From contig QZKK01000213.1 of assembly GCA_003599475.1 (NCBI GenBank), positions 1 to 30,958 on the forward strand: DNA of 30,958 nt, given 5' to 3'. Position numbers and translations under genes: made by a program. This DNA is from Desulfobacteraceae bacterium (lineage in GTDB: Bacteria > Desulfobacterota > Desulfobacteria > Desulfobacterales > SURF-15). The notes under the pieces are model-generated. The model had not been told where the DNA came from, made no database searches, and was given only the letters and a program-made list of their open reading frames with translations. Below, in pieces: positions 8,085 to 15,898 of this stretch (its first letter is position 1; each line of letters begins with the position of its first letter).

Positions 8085-9842
8085 ATGATAAAGCGTAAAA
8101 ACAGTCTGAACCTGAAAATACTTATACGGGTTGTTGTTCCCTTGATCGTAATCTTTGCGGGCTCGATTTTTTTCATCAACGCAATGCTGCGAAACCAGGT
8201 GGATCGGCTCTTCAGCCAAAAAGTAATACCCCTCTTTGAAACACAGCTTGGAGAGATGAAAAAGGGAGTCGACAAAACGCTTGCGATCCAGCTCGAAGCG
8301 AGTCGTGCAAATTTAACCGAATCCTTCACGCGGCAGATCGGCAATCTTGCCGGTGCGCTGGTCGAGGCCTCGTTGCCGCTGGTTGAGTCCTTCGATTTCG
8401 AATCGGTCGAGAAGTTTGCCGCACAGCGGCTTTCAGAAAACCCGGATCTGGCCCGTGTTCAGATCTATACCCAAAAGGATTCCAAGGATAGCATCCAGAT
8501 CGGAGAAGTGCCGAAGGATCCGCTTCACATTGTCAAAGAGGGCTCGACGGCTTACGGCTATGTGAAAGTCGAGCTGTTCGCCCATAAGGGACGGATCGAG
8601 GAGATGTTCAGAGAGGAGGAAAAGCGCATCGCGGCGGTGCAGAAAGAAGTGACGGAAGCGGAAAGAGCGGTTGCCGGGAACCTGGGCCGACAAAGCGCGG
8701 CTCTGACGCAAACCCTGCTGAAATCACTCAACGTGCGGCTGGTTGGGTTTTTTTCCCTCATGCTCGTAATCATCGTGTCCGGGCTCCTGCTGTTTTTGAA
8801 CCGATCGGTGATCGTCCCGTTGAAGCTCATCGGTGCCGGGCTCAGGGACATTGCCGAAGGAGAGGGGGATTTGACTGCGCGGCTTTCGGTTCGCGCGAAA
8901 GACGAAATCGGCGAACTCGCCGGCTGGTTCAATGTCTTTATCGAAAAGCTACAGGCGATGATCCGGGAAATCGCCAACAACACCGAAACCTTGAAAGCAT
9001 CTTCCTCGGACCTTGCGGTCATTTCCGGGGAAATGACCGCAGGGACGGGAAAAACTTCGGCAAAAACCGAATCGGCCTCTTCGGCCGCCGAACAGATGAA
9101 TCAAATGATGACCTCCATCGCCTCGACCATGGAACAAACCTCTACAAACATCGGAATGGTCGCGGCTTCGTCAGAACAGATGGCTGCTTCCAGCCAGGAG
9201 ATCGCACAGCATTCGTCTCATGCGAGCACGATCACCGGAAAAGCGGTCACCCTGATACAGAGCTCGTCTGAGCGTATCGGCAGTCTTGAAAAGGCCGCCC
9301 GGGAGGTCAACAAGGTCACCGAGACCATCACGGATATTTCAGAACAGACGAATCTCCTGTCACTCAACGCGACCATCGAGGCCGCACGAGCGGGAGAGGC
9401 GGGAAAAGGATTTGCCGTTGTCGCCAACGAAATCAAGGAACTGGCCCGGCAGACCGCCGAAGCGACCCGCGAGATTCGAGAACGCATCGAGACCATTCAG
9501 GACTCGATATCCGATACCATCGGGGATATGGGACAGGTGCCGCCCGCCATCGATGAAATCAACAGCATCGTTTCCACGATTGCAGCGGCTGCCGAAGAAC
9601 AATCGGTGACAACGAAGGAAATCGCGGCAAACGTCTCCCAGGCCGCCCAGGGGGTCCAGGGGGTCAACGGGAATGTTTCCCAGTGCTCGACGGTTTCCGG
9701 CGACATTGCAGGCGAGATTTCGGAAATCAATCATGCGGCAGGCAATATGGCAAACAGCAGCGCGCAGGTGAGCATGAGCGCGGAAACCCTTGGCCAATTG
9801 GCCGAACAACTGAGAGGAATGGTCGGAAGATTCAAGGTGTAG
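8085..9842 (+). CDS. Methyl-accepting chemotaxis protein
   Basis: A 585-aa inner-membrane chemoreceptor. TM1 is about residues 13-35, followed by a periplasmic region of about 185 aa including a predicted long helix ([20 protein letters not shown]). TM2 is about 220-243, then a HAMP domain ([21 protein letters not shown]) and the coiled-coil signalling domain. The CheA/CheW-contacting tip reads [19 protein letters not shown], the common EAARAGE form, unlike the EAEKAGE tips of the two receptors at 22120-25898. That suggests it couples to a different kinase, not encoded here. No C-terminal CheR-tethering pentapeptide is present. ATG 8085 follows GAGGAAGG; the frame opens at TTG 8067. Its two neighbours are periplasmic binding proteins, so it may sense ligand-loaded binding protein. 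Confidence 0.9.
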   Translation: MIKRKNSLNLKILIRVVVPLIVIFAGSIFFINAMLRNQVDRLFSQKVIPLFETQLGEMKKGVDKTLAIQLEASRANLTESFTRQIGNLAGALVEASLPLVESFDFESVEKFAAQRLSENPDLARVQIYTQKDSKDSIQIGEVPKDPLHIVKEGSTAYGYVKVELFAHKGRIEEMFREEEKRIAAVQKEVTEAERAVAGNLGRQSAALTQTLLKSLNVRLVGFFSLMLVIIVSGLLLFLNRSVIVPLKLIGAGLRDIAEGEGDLTARLSVRAKDEIGELAGWFNVFIEKLQAMIREIANNTETLKASSSDLAVISGEMTAGTGKTSAKTESASSAAEQMNQMMTSIASTMEQTSTNIGMVAASSEQMAASSQEIAQHSSHASTITGKAVTLIQSSSERIGSLEKAAREVNKVTETITDISEQTNLLSLNATIEAARAGEAGKGFAVVANEIKELARQTAEATREIRERIETIQDSISDTIGDMGQVPPAIDEINSIVSTIAAAAEEQSVTTKEIAANVSQAAQGVQGVNGNVSQCSTVSGDIAGEISEINHAAGNMANSSAQVSMSAETLGQLAEQLRGMVGRFKV

Positions 9843-9899
9843 ACGTAAAAGGCCATAGAGGGCCCAACAAGAATTTTACTGTATTCAAGAGGAGGTTTT

Positions 9900-10688
9900 A
9901 TGATCAAGAAATTTATGATTTTAGGACTGATTTTACTGATTTGTTTTCTTGCGCAAACCGGTTCTCAAGCGGCTGAAAAACAGGTGATCGCCGGAGCCGG
10001 CCCATCCACCAGAATCGTTGAGCTCTTTTTCGAAGCGTATGGAAAGCTGCCGGAGGGGGGGGATTATTCTTTTGAGATTCCTCCGAAATCCATCAAACAT
10101 TCCGGCGGCATTAAAGCCTGCGAATCGTTTGTCTTCGGCCGCACCGGGCGCCCGCTCAATGAAGAGGAGAAGAAGATGAACAAGGATGAGATTATTCTCG
10201 GCCAGATTCCGGTTTCCATTGTCGCCGGCTCGGAAGCGGGCATCGCCAAGATGACGATTCAACAGTTGGAAGGGGTCGTTACGGGAAAAATCCGGAATTG
10301 GAAAGAGATCGGCGGTGCGGATAAGGAAATTCAGGTCATCGGCAGGGAAGAGACCGAGGCGATTTTCACGATTCTGAAAGAGAAGCATCCTTTTTTCAAG
10401 GGTGCCAAGTTCTCACAGGTCTTCCAAAAAGACGAAGCCATCGTCAATTACATGAAGTCGCCGAAGGGAAAATACGCCGTGGCATTCGGTGCAAAGTCGA
10501 ATTTTGAAAACATTGCGGAAGTACAGATCGTTGCCGTCGAAGGACTGCGTGCCGGTGCCGCCCTCGGGCTGGTATACGATCTCGGAAAGAAGGACCACCC
10601 GCTTGTCAAATCGGTAAAAGCCTATGCCGGTTCGAAGAGCTGGGTGAAGGTCATCACCGATGCGGGTTACCTCCCGCCGGAAGGTTGA
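9900..10688 (+). CDS. PstS-like periplasmic phosphate-type binding protein
   Basis: A 262-aa exported protein of the PBP-like (PstS/SphX) type II periplasmic binding superfamily. The signal peptide covers about residues 1-25 (MIKKFMILG, hydrophobic core, cleavage near SQA-AE). Family features are GAGPSTRIVELFF at the mature N-terminus, IPPKSIKHSGGIKACESFVFGRTGRPL, then IAKMTIQQLEGVVTGKIRNW, the region where PstS proteins have a conserved FTGKIxxW motif, and finally AVAFGAKSN. No pstC, pstA or pstB follows, so it is unlikely to serve a local transporter. GAGGAGG (9889-9895) is close upstream of the ATG, and the gap to the chemoreceptor is 57 nt, consistent with one operon. Ligand could be phosphate or another oxyanion; this is inference. 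Confidence 0.75.
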   Translation: MIKKFMILGLILLICFLAQTGSQAAEKQVIAGAGPSTRIVELFFEAYGKLPEGGDYSFEIPPKSIKHSGGIKACESFVFGRTGRPLNEEEKKMNKDEIILGQIPVSIVAGSEAGIAKMTIQQLEGVVTGKIRNWKEIGGADKEIQVIGREETEAIFTILKEKHPFFKGAKFSQVFQKDEAIVNYMKSPKGKYAVAFGAKSNFENIAEVQIVAVEGLRAGAALGLVYDLGKKDHPLVKSVKAYAGSKSWVKVITDAGYLPPEG

Positions 10689-10704
10689 GTTTGATCCAGT
10701 CAAT

Positions 10705-10732
10705 CGAAAGGGCCGAGGCATCGGCCCTTTCG
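10705..10732 (+). terminator. Perfect 12-bp hairpin terminator between convergent genes
   Basis: CGAAAGGGCCGA and TCGGCCCTTTCG pair perfectly around a GGCA loop, 16 nt after the PstS-like gene's stop. A short TGTTTT follows 4 nt downstream on the plus strand. The gene on the other side (HAD phosphatase) is convergent, ending 15 nt away, so the hairpin may serve both directions. Confidence 0.75.
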
Positions 10733-10747
10733 AACCTGTTTTCGCGA

Positions 10748-11449
10748 TCACCGACCTTGCAACCAGATTTCATCCATGGCAGCAAGGAATGCGGCTTTAT
10801 CGCTGAAGTCTTCAAGGACACAGGATGCGCCTTTTTGTCGGAATGCCGCTCCATTGTCGCCGGAGGAAATACCGATGAAGCGGTATCCCATTCTCTGCGA
10901 GGATTCAAGGTCCCACAAGCCGTCACCCACATAGGTAATCGTCTTGAACCCATCGACCGCATAAAAGATTTTCGCGCGTTCACAGGCGGCCGCCATGATT
11001 TCTCCCCGGTCATAAGAGTCGTCGGAGGATGCCATCGGCAGACCCGCGACATCGAATCCGGCGGTGGACAGCTTGAACAGGGCGGATTCACTCCAGCAGC
11101 CGGTGGCGATGGCAAACCCGCAGCCGGAGGCGACCTTCAAGGTGTGGATCAGATCGAGAGCCCCGGGTACCGGGGCGAATTTGTCACGGTTGATTCGAGC
11201 TTCCGCTTCGAGCAGCTCCGCCATCCTCGAGCGGATAAGGACGAGATCCTCTTCGGTGGCTTTCCGGCCCAGATGCCTCTTTACGATTTCAGACGCAATC
11301 CCGGCATCGGTGACATATCGATACTTTGTCCAGTCGCTTTCGGCATTCAAAATACCCATGCTCATCTCGATTGCACCCAGAAGACACCGCGTATCCAAGG
11401 AACTCGATTTGATCAAGGTGCCGTCCAAGTCGAACATGATCAGGTTCAT
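10748..11449 (-). CDS. HAD-superfamily phosphatase (Gph-like)
   Basis: A 233-aa haloacid dehalogenase-family hydrolase, subfamily I by layout. Motif I is FDLDGTLI with nucleophile D7 and acid D9 at the N-terminus. A helical cap domain covers about residues 18-85. Motif II is the Thr in AIATGCW, and motif IV is YVGDGLWDLE, the GDGxxD form that binds magnesium. The likely reaction is hydrolysis of a phosphorylated small molecule such as phosphoglycolate or a sugar phosphate; the substrate cannot be decided. No signal peptide, so cytoplasmic. It is convergent with the PstS-like gene and is preceded by a repeat-rich gap with a regulator remnant. The ATG at 11449 has AGGAT about 8 nt upstream. Confidence 0.82.
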   Translation of the reverse strand: MNLIMFDLDGTLIKSSSLDTRCLLGAIEMSMGILNAESDWTKYRYVTDAGIASEIVKRHLGRKATEEDLVLIRSRMAELLEAEARINRDKFAPVPGALDLIHTLKVASGCGFAIATGCWSESALFKLSTAGFDVAGLPMASSDDSYDRGEIMAAACERAKIFYAVDGFKTITYVGDGLWDLESSQRMGYRFIGISSGDNGAAFRQKGASCVLEDFSDKAAFLAAMDEIWLQGR

Positions 11450-11464
11450 TTTTCGATCCTACTC

Positions 11465-11735
11465 CGGAATGAGGGTATCTTATTCTCTGGGGAATCTCTG
11501 ACGCCGTATTCTTCCGTATCGCGACACGTTCGTTTCCAATCTCTTCCCGGGCAATCCGATGGACAAGTCCCCGAATTCTGATGGCGGCGGTGATCTTTCC
11601 GCCATTGTCGAAGATCGGGACCCCCACAAAGCGGACATCCTGATGACATACCTGTTTTTTCTGATCCGGGCAAGATGCCTTTGGAAGTATGGAGTTCTGG
11701 ATGCAGGCAAAGGCCTCCGCCGGGAAAAGGGATCC
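11465..11735 (-). pseudogene. Probable IclR-family regulator remnant (C-terminal domain only)
   Basis: Reading the minus strand from about 11735, an open frame contains RFVGVPIFDNGGKITAAIRI, then HRIAREEIGNERVAIRKN and TASEIPQRIRY. This resembles the last 60 residues of IclR-family effector-binding domains, where RCxAxPxFD, AAxSISG and a closing helix ending in ISxxLG are typical. No start with a ribosome site, no helix-turn-helix region and no N-terminal half of the effector domain are found upstream; a minus-strand TGA closes the frame near 11738 and a CTTTGCG repeat follows. The frame also runs past the expected end into the HAD gene without a stop. I read it as a decayed fragment. The similarity is judged by eye. 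Confidence 0.45.
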
Positions 11736-11778
11736 GGGCGTTCGTCACCAGATCCCCACGTTGCCGAATTTCTTTTCC

Positions 11779-11802
11779 CCTTGCGTTCTTTGCGGCTTTG
11801 CG
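11779..11802. repeat. CTTTGCG-type interspersed repeat
   Basis: Three units (CCTTGCG, CTTTGCG, CTTTGCG) spaced 2 and 1 nt apart, followed by TGAGAAC. From memory, similar CTTTGCG-rich intergenic sequence is widespread in bacterial genomes and is often mistranslated as a peptide containing LRSLRLC, which is what the plus strand gives here. It adjoins the truncated end of the IclR-like remnant. Confidence 0.6.
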
Positions 11803-11939
11803 TGAGAACCTTTTCGGCCGTTTGCTCAGCCGGTTTGCCATTCGGAAAACCTCATGTTATAGATTTCAAGGATCGACAAACGACTCGAGCCCTTTCTAAC
11901 GATCTCCAGCGTTTTTAAGCTCTTCAAGGCAATGTAAGC

Positions 11940-11967
11940 GTTCAGGGGTTCAAAGGTTCAAGGATCA
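11940..11967. repeat. Heptad-phased GGTTCA repeats
   Basis: Four 7-nt units: GTTCAGG, GGTTCAA, AGGTTCA, AGGATCA. The string GGGTTCAAAGGTTCAA here is identical to one at 28334-28349 before cheA. Confidence 0.7.
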
Positions 11968-12138
11968 GAGGATGGAAACTGGCTTGCAGGTTTCCGGAGC
12001 TGACATATTTAAGGACATCAAAAAGCCATCACGGAGTCTAAAGGATCGAAACTCCCAAATCATTGAACCCTTTTAACGCTGAACCAGGGAAACAATTGCA
12101 AGACAACAACCGTCTTATTTTTCGAAGGAGCCCGGGCC

Positions 12139-14883
12139 ATGGAAAAGAAAGAATTTGAGCGCCAGATCGAAGTCGACGGAAAGTCCTATCGGATCTACGA
12201 TATCCGGCTTTTGGAAGAAAAGGGGATTGCGGATGTAAAGAGCCTTCCGTTTTCTATTCGAATACTGGTAGAAAACCTCCTGCGGAAACTGGATGGGAGA
12301 GTGGTTACCGAAGAGGATTTGAAAAAAATCGCCCGATGGAAAAAATCCTATGATGAGCCGGTCGAGATCCCCTTTCACCCCGCGCGTGCGCTCACTCAGG
12401 ATCTGACCGGAGTGCCCTCAGTGGTCGATCTGGCTGCCATGCGGGATGCGGTAAAAGCCCAAGGCGGAGACCCGCGAAAGATCAACCCGCTGGTTCCGGT
12501 GGATCTCATCGTGGATCATTCGGTGCAGGTCGATTATTTCGGGACGGAAAATGCCGTCGATAAAAACACGGCCAAAGAATACGAGAGAAACGGAGAAAGA
12601 TATGCGCTTCTCAAATGGGCGCAGAAGAGTTTCACGAATCTGAGGGTGGTTCCGCCGAAAGCAGGCATATGCCATCAGGTGAATCTGGAAAACCTGGGGC
12701 AGACGGTTTTAAGTGAAGAAAAGGATGGAATTCCCGTCGCGTTTCCGGACACCCTCGTCGGTATGGATTCTCATACCACAATGATCAACGGAATCGGCGT
12801 CCTCGGATGGGGGGTGGGGGGAATCGAGGCCGAAGCGGTGATGCTCGGCCAGCCTTACTACATGACGATTCCGGAGGTCGTCGGGATCCGGCTCACCGGC
12901 CGGTTGAAAGCCGGGGTCACGGCGACCGACCTTGTGCTTCGGATTACGGAGATGCTCAGGAAAAAAGGGGTTGTAGACAAATTCGTGGAGTACTTCGGAC
13001 CGGGCATGAAAAACCTGTCCATTCCGGACAGGGCCACCATCTCCAACATGACCCCGGAAGCAGGGGCGACCTTGAGTCTCTTTCCGGTAGATGAAAAAAC
13101 CCTTCAATACCTGCGGCTGACCCAACGGCAGGAGGCTGCAGACCTTACCGAAGCCTACACCCGGCGCGTCGGTCTTTTTTACACGGGGAAAGAGATTCCC
13201 GAATACAGCGAGGTCATCGAGCTGGATCTGAAATCGATCGAGCCTGCGCTGGCAGGCCCTGCAAGGCCCCAGGATCGTATCGATCTGACGGATCTCAAGA
13301 GTCGATTCGCGGAGATTCTCGGCTGCGAATACAAGAGGGATACGGATGTAAGACAGATGTCCACCCTTTTTGCCGAGTCGGGAACCGAAACCACCCGCTC
13401 CCGTAGATGTGTACCGGTCAGCCCCACACTCCACGAGATCGATCTGAACGGAACCGAAGAGAAAATCGGAGACGGCAGCATCGTGATTGCCGCGATCACC
13501 TCCTGTACCAATACATCCAACCCCTATGTCCTGCTGGGGGCAGGACTTGTGGCAAAAAGGGCGGTCCGGAAAGGACTCCGGGTGCCGCCCTGCGTAAAAA
13601 CCTCCCTGGCTCCCGGATCCAGAGTGGTCATGGACTATCTGGATGACGCCGGGCTCACACCCTATCTTTCGGCCCTCGGATTTCATCTGGCCGGCTTCGG
13701 GTGCACCACCTGCATCGGAAACAGCGGGCCCCTGCATCCTGAGATCGAACACGTGATTGCCGAGCACGATCTGAACGTCGCAGCCGTTCTTTCAGGAAAT
13801 CGAAACTTTGAAGCCCGGATCCACCAGAGCGTGAGATCGAATTTTCTGGCTTCTCCGATGCTGGTCGTGGTCTTTGCACTGGCCGGAAGAATCGACATCG
13901 ACCTGACTTCAGAGCCTGTCGGCCTGGATCCGAACGGGGAGCCGGTCTATCTCGATGAGATCTGGCCGAGCGACAAAGAAATCCAGTCGCTGGTGCGGAA
14001 GCATGTCAAGGGCAGATTTTTCAAGACGGAATACGGGCGGATCCTGGAGGGCGACGACAACTGGAAGAACATGGAGGTTGCTGAAAGCACGACCTTCCAA
14101 TGGGATCCCCAGTCGACCTACATCAAGAATCCCCCCTATTTCGAGGGCTTCTCGCCCGAGCTTCCCGGTGCGGTCCGCATCGAAAATGCGAAGGTGCTGG
14201 CCTTTCTAGGTGATTCCGTCACAACCGATCACATCTCACCGGCAGGTGCCATCGCCGAAGCATACCCGTCCGGACAGTATCTGAAGGAAAAAGGGGTATC
14301 CCCGGCCCAGTTCAACTCCTATGGAGCCAGGCGGGGCAACCACGAGGTGATGATGCGGGGGAGCTTCGGGAATATCCGGATCAAAAACCGGCTGGTCGCC
14401 CCCCGGGAAGGAAGCTTTACCAAGAAGTTTCCCGAAGGCAAAGAGATCTTTATCTATGATGCGGCCATGGAATACAAGAAAGAAGGCCGCCCCCTTGTGG
14501 TATTGGGCGGAAAAGAATACGGGTCGGGCTCTTCAAGGGACTGGGCGGCCAAGGGAACCCAGCTTCTGGGAGCCAAAGCGGTGATCGTAAAATCTTTTGA
14601 AAGGATCCACCGCAGCAACCTTGTCGGAATGGGGGTCCTGCCGCTGATGCTCAAACCCCAGGACAACTGGGAGAAGCTGGGAATCGATGGAACCGAAACC
14701 TTTACAATCGGCGGCCTCGAAAGCATCACTCCCAGGGCGACGCTGCCCGTGAAGGCCAGAAAACAGGACGGAGCCGAAATCGATTTCGAGGTCATCGCCC
14801 GGCTGGACACGGAAATCGAAATCGACTACTTCCGGCACGGCGGGATCATGCCCTATGTGCTCAGGAAATTGATGAAGGAATAA
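12139..14883 (+). CDS. acnA: Aconitate hydratase, AcnA/IRP1 type
   Basis: A full-length 914-aa aconitase that interconverts citrate and isocitrate through cis-aconitate, in the cytoplasm. The [4Fe-4S] ligands are C456 (AAITSCTNTSNP), C522 and C525 (GFGCTTCIGNSGPL); the 66- and 3-residue spacings match E. coli AcnA. Other family signatures are DSHTTMINGIGVLGWGVGGI, the swivel domain VTTDHISPAGAI, NSYGARRGNHEVMMRG and YGSGSSRDWAAKG with its substrate-binding Ser and Arg. The length and the N-terminal RIYDIRLLEE fit AcnA, not AcnB. AAGGAGCC lies 6 nt before the ATG. It sits alone between repeat-rich spacers, so it is probably monocistronic. In sulfate reducers it can serve glutamate synthesis or acetate oxidation, and the window does not say which. 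Confidence 0.97.
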   Translation: MEKKEFERQIEVDGKSYRIYDIRLLEEKGIADVKSLPFSIRILVENLLRKLDGRVVTEEDLKKIARWKKSYDEPVEIPFHPARALTQDLTGVPSVVDLAAMRDAVKAQGGDPRKINPLVPVDLIVDHSVQVDYFGTENAVDKNTAKEYERNGERYALLKWAQKSFTNLRVVPPKAGICHQVNLENLGQTVLSEEKDGIPVAFPDTLVGMDSHTTMINGIGVLGWGVGGIEAEAVMLGQPYYMTIPEVVGIRLTGRLKAGVTATDLVLRITEMLRKKGVVDKFVEYFGPGMKNLSIPDRATISNMTPEAGATLSLFPVDEKTLQYLRLTQRQEAADLTEAYTRRVGLFYTGKEIPEYSEVIELDLKSIEPALAGPARPQDRIDLTDLKSRFAEILGCEYKRDTDVRQMSTLFAESGTETTRSRRCVPVSPTLHEIDLNGTEEKIGDGSIVIAAITSCTNTSNPYVLLGAGLVAKRAVRKGLRVPPCVKTSLAPGSRVVMDYLDDAGLTPYLSALGFHLAGFGCTTCIGNSGPLHPEIEHVIAEHDLNVAAVLSGNRNFEARIHQSVRSNFLASPMLVVVFALAGRIDIDLTSEPVGLDPNGEPVYLDEIWPSDKEIQSLVRKHVKGRFFKTEYGRILEGDDNWKNMEVAESTTFQWDPQSTYIKNPPYFEGFSPELPGAVRIENAKVLAFLGDSVTTDHISPAGAIAEAYPSGQYLKEKGVSPAQFNSYGARRGNHEVMMRGSFGNIRIKNRLVAPREGSFTKKFPEGKEIFIYDAAMEYKKEGRPLVVLGGKEYGSGSSRDWAAKGTQLLGAKAVIVKSFERIHRSNLVGMGVLPLMLKPQDNWEKLGIDGTETFTIGGLESITPRATLPVKARKQDGAEIDFEVIARLDTEIEIDYFRHGGIMPYVLRKLMKE

Positions 14884-14889
14884 AGAAGG

Positions 14890-14910
14890 AGCTGAAAGCT
14901 CAAAGCTGAA
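14890..14910. repeat. Heptad repeats AGCTGAA
   Basis: Three perfect 7-nt units (AGCTGAA, AGCTCAA, AGCTGAA) starting 6 nt after the aconitase stop codon. Confidence 0.7.
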
Positions 14911-14960
14911 AACCTGGTGTACGATTTCCATTGAAAAAGGCTACTCCCCTAGGGAAGCCA

Positions 14961-14988
14961 AATCTAAAATCTGAATTCTAAAATCTAA
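14961..14988. repeat. Heptad repeats AATCTAA before rhomboid gene
   Basis: Four abutting 7-nt units: AATCTAA, AATCTGA, ATTCTAA, AATCTAA. They end 8 nt before the rhomboid ATG, where a Shine-Dalgarno sequence would be expected and none is seen. A weak imperfect hairpin (14939-14959) precedes them. Confidence 0.75.
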
Positions 14989-14996
14989 AATGGCCT

Positions 14997-15842
14997 ATGC
15001 CTGAGTCGAATCGCCGATCCATCCTGTGTCCGAACTGCCGGAAGCTCATCAGCGTCGACGAGCCCAGGTGCCCTTACTGCGGCACGGCACGGCCGGGTTC
15101 ATGGTGGAAGAACAATCCGTGGACCCGGACCCTCGGCCAGACCGACTCCCCCATCCGCATCATCATTTATACCAACATTGCACTCTATGTTGTTTCCATC
15201 CTGTTCAACCAATGGAGTCCGGGGGTTTCGATCAATCCGTTCGGTTTTTTCAACCCGAACAACCAAAGTCTTCTGTTCCTAGGCGCCACCGGAACCATCC
15301 CGATCGACCGGTTCGGAAGATGGTGGACGCTGGTTTCGGCGGGCTTTCTCCATGGCAACCTGCTGCACATCTTCTTCAATATGGTGGCCTTCCGGCAGTT
15401 GGCGTATCTGATGATTCAGATTTTTGGAACCTATCGGCTGCTGATCGTCTATCTGGTCAGCGGCGTGATCGGTTTTCATGTATCGTATCTGGCCGGAGTC
15501 CCTTTCACGATCGGAGCATCGGCTTCCATTTGCGGCATGATCGGTGCCGTTCTTTACTACGGGAAGAGCCGGGGAGGCGCCTTCGGGCAGGCGATCTACA
15601 AACAGGTCGGGCTTTGGGCGGCCGCAATATTTATTTTCGGCATGCTGGTGCCCGGAATCAACAACTGGGGCCATGCCGGAGGATTTCTTGCCGGCATCCT
15701 GCTCGGATTTATCCTCGGATACGAGGAAAAGGGCAGGGAGACCATCACCCATAAATCGATCGCCGGCTTGTGCACCATAGTGACAGCGGCGATTCTGTGC
15801 TGGGCCGTGTTCTCCGGCGTCTATTACCGCTTTTTAGGATGA
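14997..15842 (+). CDS. Rhomboid-family intramembrane serine protease with N-terminal zinc ribbon
   Basis: A 281-aa membrane protein. Residues 10-30 contain a CxxC...CxxC zinc ribbon (CPNCRKLISVDEPRCPYC), followed by about six transmembrane helices of the rhomboid fold. The expected motifs are all present: HGNLLHIFFNMVAFRQL in the second helix region, the catalytic Ser in GASAS (S175), and the catalytic His in NNWGHAGG (H226). It should therefore be an active intramembrane protease; the substrate is unknown. The ribbon is cytoplasmic by usual rhomboid topology and may bind substrate or a partner. The ATG used lacks a good ribosome site because the preceding 28 nt are heptad repeats; an out-of-frame ATG sits at 14990. 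It is convergent with the thiolase gene 56 nt away. Confidence 0.85.
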   Translation: MPESNRRSILCPNCRKLISVDEPRCPYCGTARPGSWWKNNPWTRTLGQTDSPIRIIIYTNIALYVVSILFNQWSPGVSINPFGFFNPNNQSLLFLGATGTIPIDRFGRWWTLVSAGFLHGNLLHIFFNMVAFRQLAYLMIQIFGTYRLLIVYLVSGVIGFHVSYLAGVPFTIGASASICGMIGAVLYYGKSRGGAFGQAIYKQVGLWAAAIFIFGMLVPGINNWGHAGGFLAGILLGFILGYEEKGRETITHKSIAGLCTIVTAAILCWAVFSGVYYRFLG

Positions 15843-15898
15843 TTCCGAGGCGGGAGTTGATCACGGATGAATTCAACGATTTCACCGGCATATCGGAT

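Larger units (their letters stand above)
11450..12138. other. Long repeat-rich spacer with no intact gene
   Basis: A 689-nt spacer between the HAD gene and aconitase. It holds the IclR-like remnant (11465-11735), a CTTTGCG-type repeat (11779-11802), heptad repeats (11940-11967), and TTAACGCTGAACC (12073-12085), a piece shared with the sequence before cheA. The aconitase ribosome site AAGGAGCC lies at 12125-12132. The 120-aa plus-strand frame at 11559-11918 crosses the repeat and looks spurious. I see no convincing -35/-10 pair for aconitase. Confidence 0.6.

Noticed and set aside
7215..10688. Phosphate/phosphonate ABC transport operon
   Set aside because: No permease or ATP-binding protein gene occurs in or around the cluster, and a chemoreceptor separates the two binding proteins.
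10685..11581. 298-aa plus-strand open frame
   Set aside because: It is the antisense shadow of the HAD phosphatase, which has complete catalytic motifs; the shadow has no family resemblance.
11559..11918. 119-aa plus-strand frame
   Set aside because: It crosses the CTTTGCG repeat and the antisense of the IclR-like remnant; the LRSLRLC peptide is a known artefact of translating such repeats.
12709..13767. 352-aa minus-strand open frame inside aconitase
   Set aside because: It overlaps the intact aconitase and is rich in His, Arg, Gly and Pro as expected of an antisense frame.
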